From NCBI GenBank assembly GCA_937868145.1, contig CALMMH010000166.1:1-8816 (forward strand): 8,816 nucleotides of DNA, given 5' to 3'. The stretch's first letter is position 1, and each line of letters begins with the position of its first letter. A model generated the notes under the pieces. It was not told the DNA's origin. It worked only from the letters and a program-made list of their open reading frames with translations, and searched no databases. The DNA is from an uncultured Phycisphaerales bacterium (GTDB taxonomy: Bacteria; Planctomycetota; Phycisphaerae; Sedimentisphaerales; Anaerobacaceae). Below, one piece after another: positions 8,052 through 8,816 of the stretch. The position numbers were made by a program, and so were the translations under genes.

Positions 8052-8073
8052 TAGGTCGAATGGCCATTTTGCA
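8052..8073. repeat. Right arm of the 22-bp perfect inverted repeat
   Basis: This is the exact reverse complement of 7914-7935 and carries the second copy of AATGGCCATT (8059-8068). It is followed by GAAGTCC (8074-8080), which is the reverse complement of GGACTTC at 7977-7983 in the spacer between the two hairpins. Confidence 0.9.
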
Positions 8074-8080
8074 GAAGTCC

Positions 8081-8088
8081 AGATAAAA
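8081..8088. repeat. Right flanking direct repeat AGATAAAA (candidate target-site duplication)
   Basis: This is the exact copy of 7897-7904, directly abutting the right end of the palindromic element. The remaining intergenic sequence, 8089-8191, leads to the lipoprotein start; I see no clear promoter hexamers or operator in it. Confidence 0.5.
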
Positions 8089-8191
8089 GCTGTTTTCGGT
8101 TGTTCGTTCCAGCGGGGTTCGCGAGCCGCAAATGCTGTGCCCCCGTGCAGTGGATAAGAAGGGTTCATTGGTTGGATGGCCTCGGGACGTG

Positions 8192-8816
8192 ATGATGAGC
8201 AGATCTTGGGCGACGCCTCTTGCCATGCTGGTCCTTGCGACGGCTCTGTGGGTGGGTTCTTGCAGAGAGGAGACGCCCACGTCCGTCGTTGCGGTGCCCA
8301 GACAGCCCAGGATCTCGCCGGACTATGCGGGTCTTGTCGTTCCGCCCAATATCTCTCCGCTGAACTTCGTGATCGGAGAACCCGGTAAGAGCTATCAAGC
8401 CAGGATACATTCTGTCGCAGGCGAGCCCATTGAGGTCTCCAGCAGAACGGGCGAGATCGTGATCCCCCAGAAGAAGTGGAGGGATCTGCTCGCTCGCAAT
8501 GTCGGCCATGTGTTGGACGTCGATGTTTTCGTGAAGACGGACGCCGGGACCTGGAACCAGTACCAGACTCTCACCAACACCATCGCGTCCGAACCGATCG
8601 ATCCTTATCTGGTCTACCGGTCCATGACCCCCTCGTCCTATTTCCCCAAGCCGATGCGGATCTGTCAGCGGAACCTTGAGAGCTTCGAGGAAACCGTTGT
8701 GCTCGACACCCGGGCGTTTGGGAATGGGTGTGCCCATTGCCACAGCTTCATCGGCAACAGCCCTGACAAGATCCTCCTCGGCATGCGCAGCATGTCGCTT
8801 CCCAGCGCCACCATGT
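8192..8816 (+). CDS. Lipoprotein with CxxCH haem-type motif, PD40/TolB-like family (3' end outside window)
   Basis: Partial gene: 208 codons are visible and the frame is open at the window end. The N-terminus is a lipoprotein signal, with R4, a hydrophobic core LAMLVLATALW and the lipobox VGSC giving lipid-modified C24. Then come PPNISPLNF (51-59), EPIDPYLVYR (134-143), CQRNLESFEE (158-167) and GNGCAHCHSF, where C180-A-H-C183-H184 is a single CxxCH haem c-type site. This order resembles periplasmic PD40-domain (TolB-like propeller) proteins of Bacteroidota, whose repeats would lie beyond the window; that match is from memory. The likely role is an envelope-anchored, possibly haem-bearing protein, with function unknown. 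ATG 8192 and ATG 8195 are adjacent and in frame; the frame also contains an ATG at 8132, which would put about 20 extra residues before the signal peptide and is less likely. The Shine-Dalgarno is weak (CGGGAC just upstream). The gene is divergent from the DUF6057-like gene. Confidence 0.75.
   Translation, partial: MMSRSWATPLAMLVLATALWVGSCREETPTSVVAVPRQPRISPDYAGLVVPPNISPLNFVIGEPGKSYQARIHSVAGEPIEVSSRTGEIVIPQKKWRDLLARNVGHVLDVDVFVKTDAGTWNQYQTLTNTIASEPIDPYLVYRSMTPSSYFPKPMRICQRNLESFEETVVLDTRAFGNGCAHCHSFIGNSPDKILLGMRSMSLPSATM

Larger units (their letters stand above)
7905..8080. mobile_element. MITE-like palindromic element with two internal hairpins
   Basis: A 176-base AT-richer block lies in the divergent intergenic region. 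It holds a perfect 22-bp inverted repeat (7914-7935 with 8052-8073), which extends imperfectly outwards (CTGG near the left end, CCAG at the right edge). Inside are two perfect hairpins (7938-7975 and 8009-8050) joined by a 33-base spacer. The whole would fold into a multi-arm cruciform or cloverleaf on either strand. Direct repeats AGATAAAA bound it. It encodes no transposase and no convincing protein, so a non-autonomous miniature element moved in trans is the best reading. Alternatives are a chromosomal palindromic repeat of REP type or a structured RNA. It lies 138 bases upstream of the DUF6057-like ATG and 111 bases upstream of the lipoprotein ATG, so it may influence both promoters. Confidence 0.65.

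Noticed and set aside
7800..8054. 84-codon plus-strand frame across the intergenic region
   Set aside because: It overlaps the possible N-terminus of the membrane-protein gene and is built mostly from the inverted repeats; it looks like a by-product of the palindromic element.
7919..8068. Repeated palindrome as the start of a CRISPR array
   Set aside because: Only two copies, in inverted-repeat context, 140 bases apart, with no regular spacers and no cas gene.
7914..8073. Cloverleaf-like fold as a tRNA or tRNA-like gene
   Set aside because: It is about twice tRNA length, the arms are 16-22 bp, and no T-loop, anticodon arm or CCA-compatible acceptor is present.
7957..8280. 107-codon minus-strand frame spanning the repeat and the lipoprotein start
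   Set aside because: It runs antisense into the lipoprotein signal sequence, is partly repeat-derived, and shows no domain or ribosome site of note.

Overview
The window is a G+C-rich bacterial segment with four protein-coding genes. Two are secreted polysaccharide-degrading enzymes and two form a poorly characterised membrane/lipoprotein pair. A compact, highly palindromic repeat lies between the last two. Clear Shine-Dalgarno sites, signal peptides, a lipobox and large multi-domain glycoside hydrolases point to a Gram-negative polysaccharide degrader. The enzyme types and base composition would suit Planctomycetota (Phycisphaerae-like) or another PVC lineage. The DUF6057-like protein and its CxxCH lipoprotein neighbour resemble families I associate with Bacteroidota. 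The taxon is an inference, since there is no rRNA or marker gene here.

Left half (33-5669): a 957-residue exported protein with three consecutive GH43 five-bladed propeller domains, each with a complete-looking Asp/Asp/Glu catalytic set, is followed tail to tail (3 bases between the stop codons) by a 919-residue exported GH38-like (DUF5054-type) mannosidase-family enzyme on the minus strand. Together they suggest periplasmic or extracellular trimming of a plant or algal heteropolysaccharide or glycan carrying arabinose/xylose-type and mannose-type linkages. The substrate is not shown by the sequence. The 210-base gap 5670-5879 carries a perfect TATAAT box for the GH38-like gene and no convincing terminator.

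Right half (5880-8816): a minus-strand polytopic membrane protein with an alpha-helical, TPR-like C-terminal half (DUF6057-like) is divergent from a plus-strand lipoprotein that runs off the window. The lipoprotein has one CxxCH haem-c-type motif and resembles the N-terminal part of PD40/TolB-like proteins. The 425-base divergent intergenic region is dominated by a 176-base palindromic element (7905-8080): 22-bp perfect inverted repeats enclose two perfect hairpins of 16 and 17 bp, and 8-bp direct repeats (AGATAAAA) flank the whole. It looks like a MITE-like non-autonomous element inserted in a divergent promoter region and is the most unusual structure in the window.

No rRNA, tRNA, CRISPR array, transposase or phage gene was seen.
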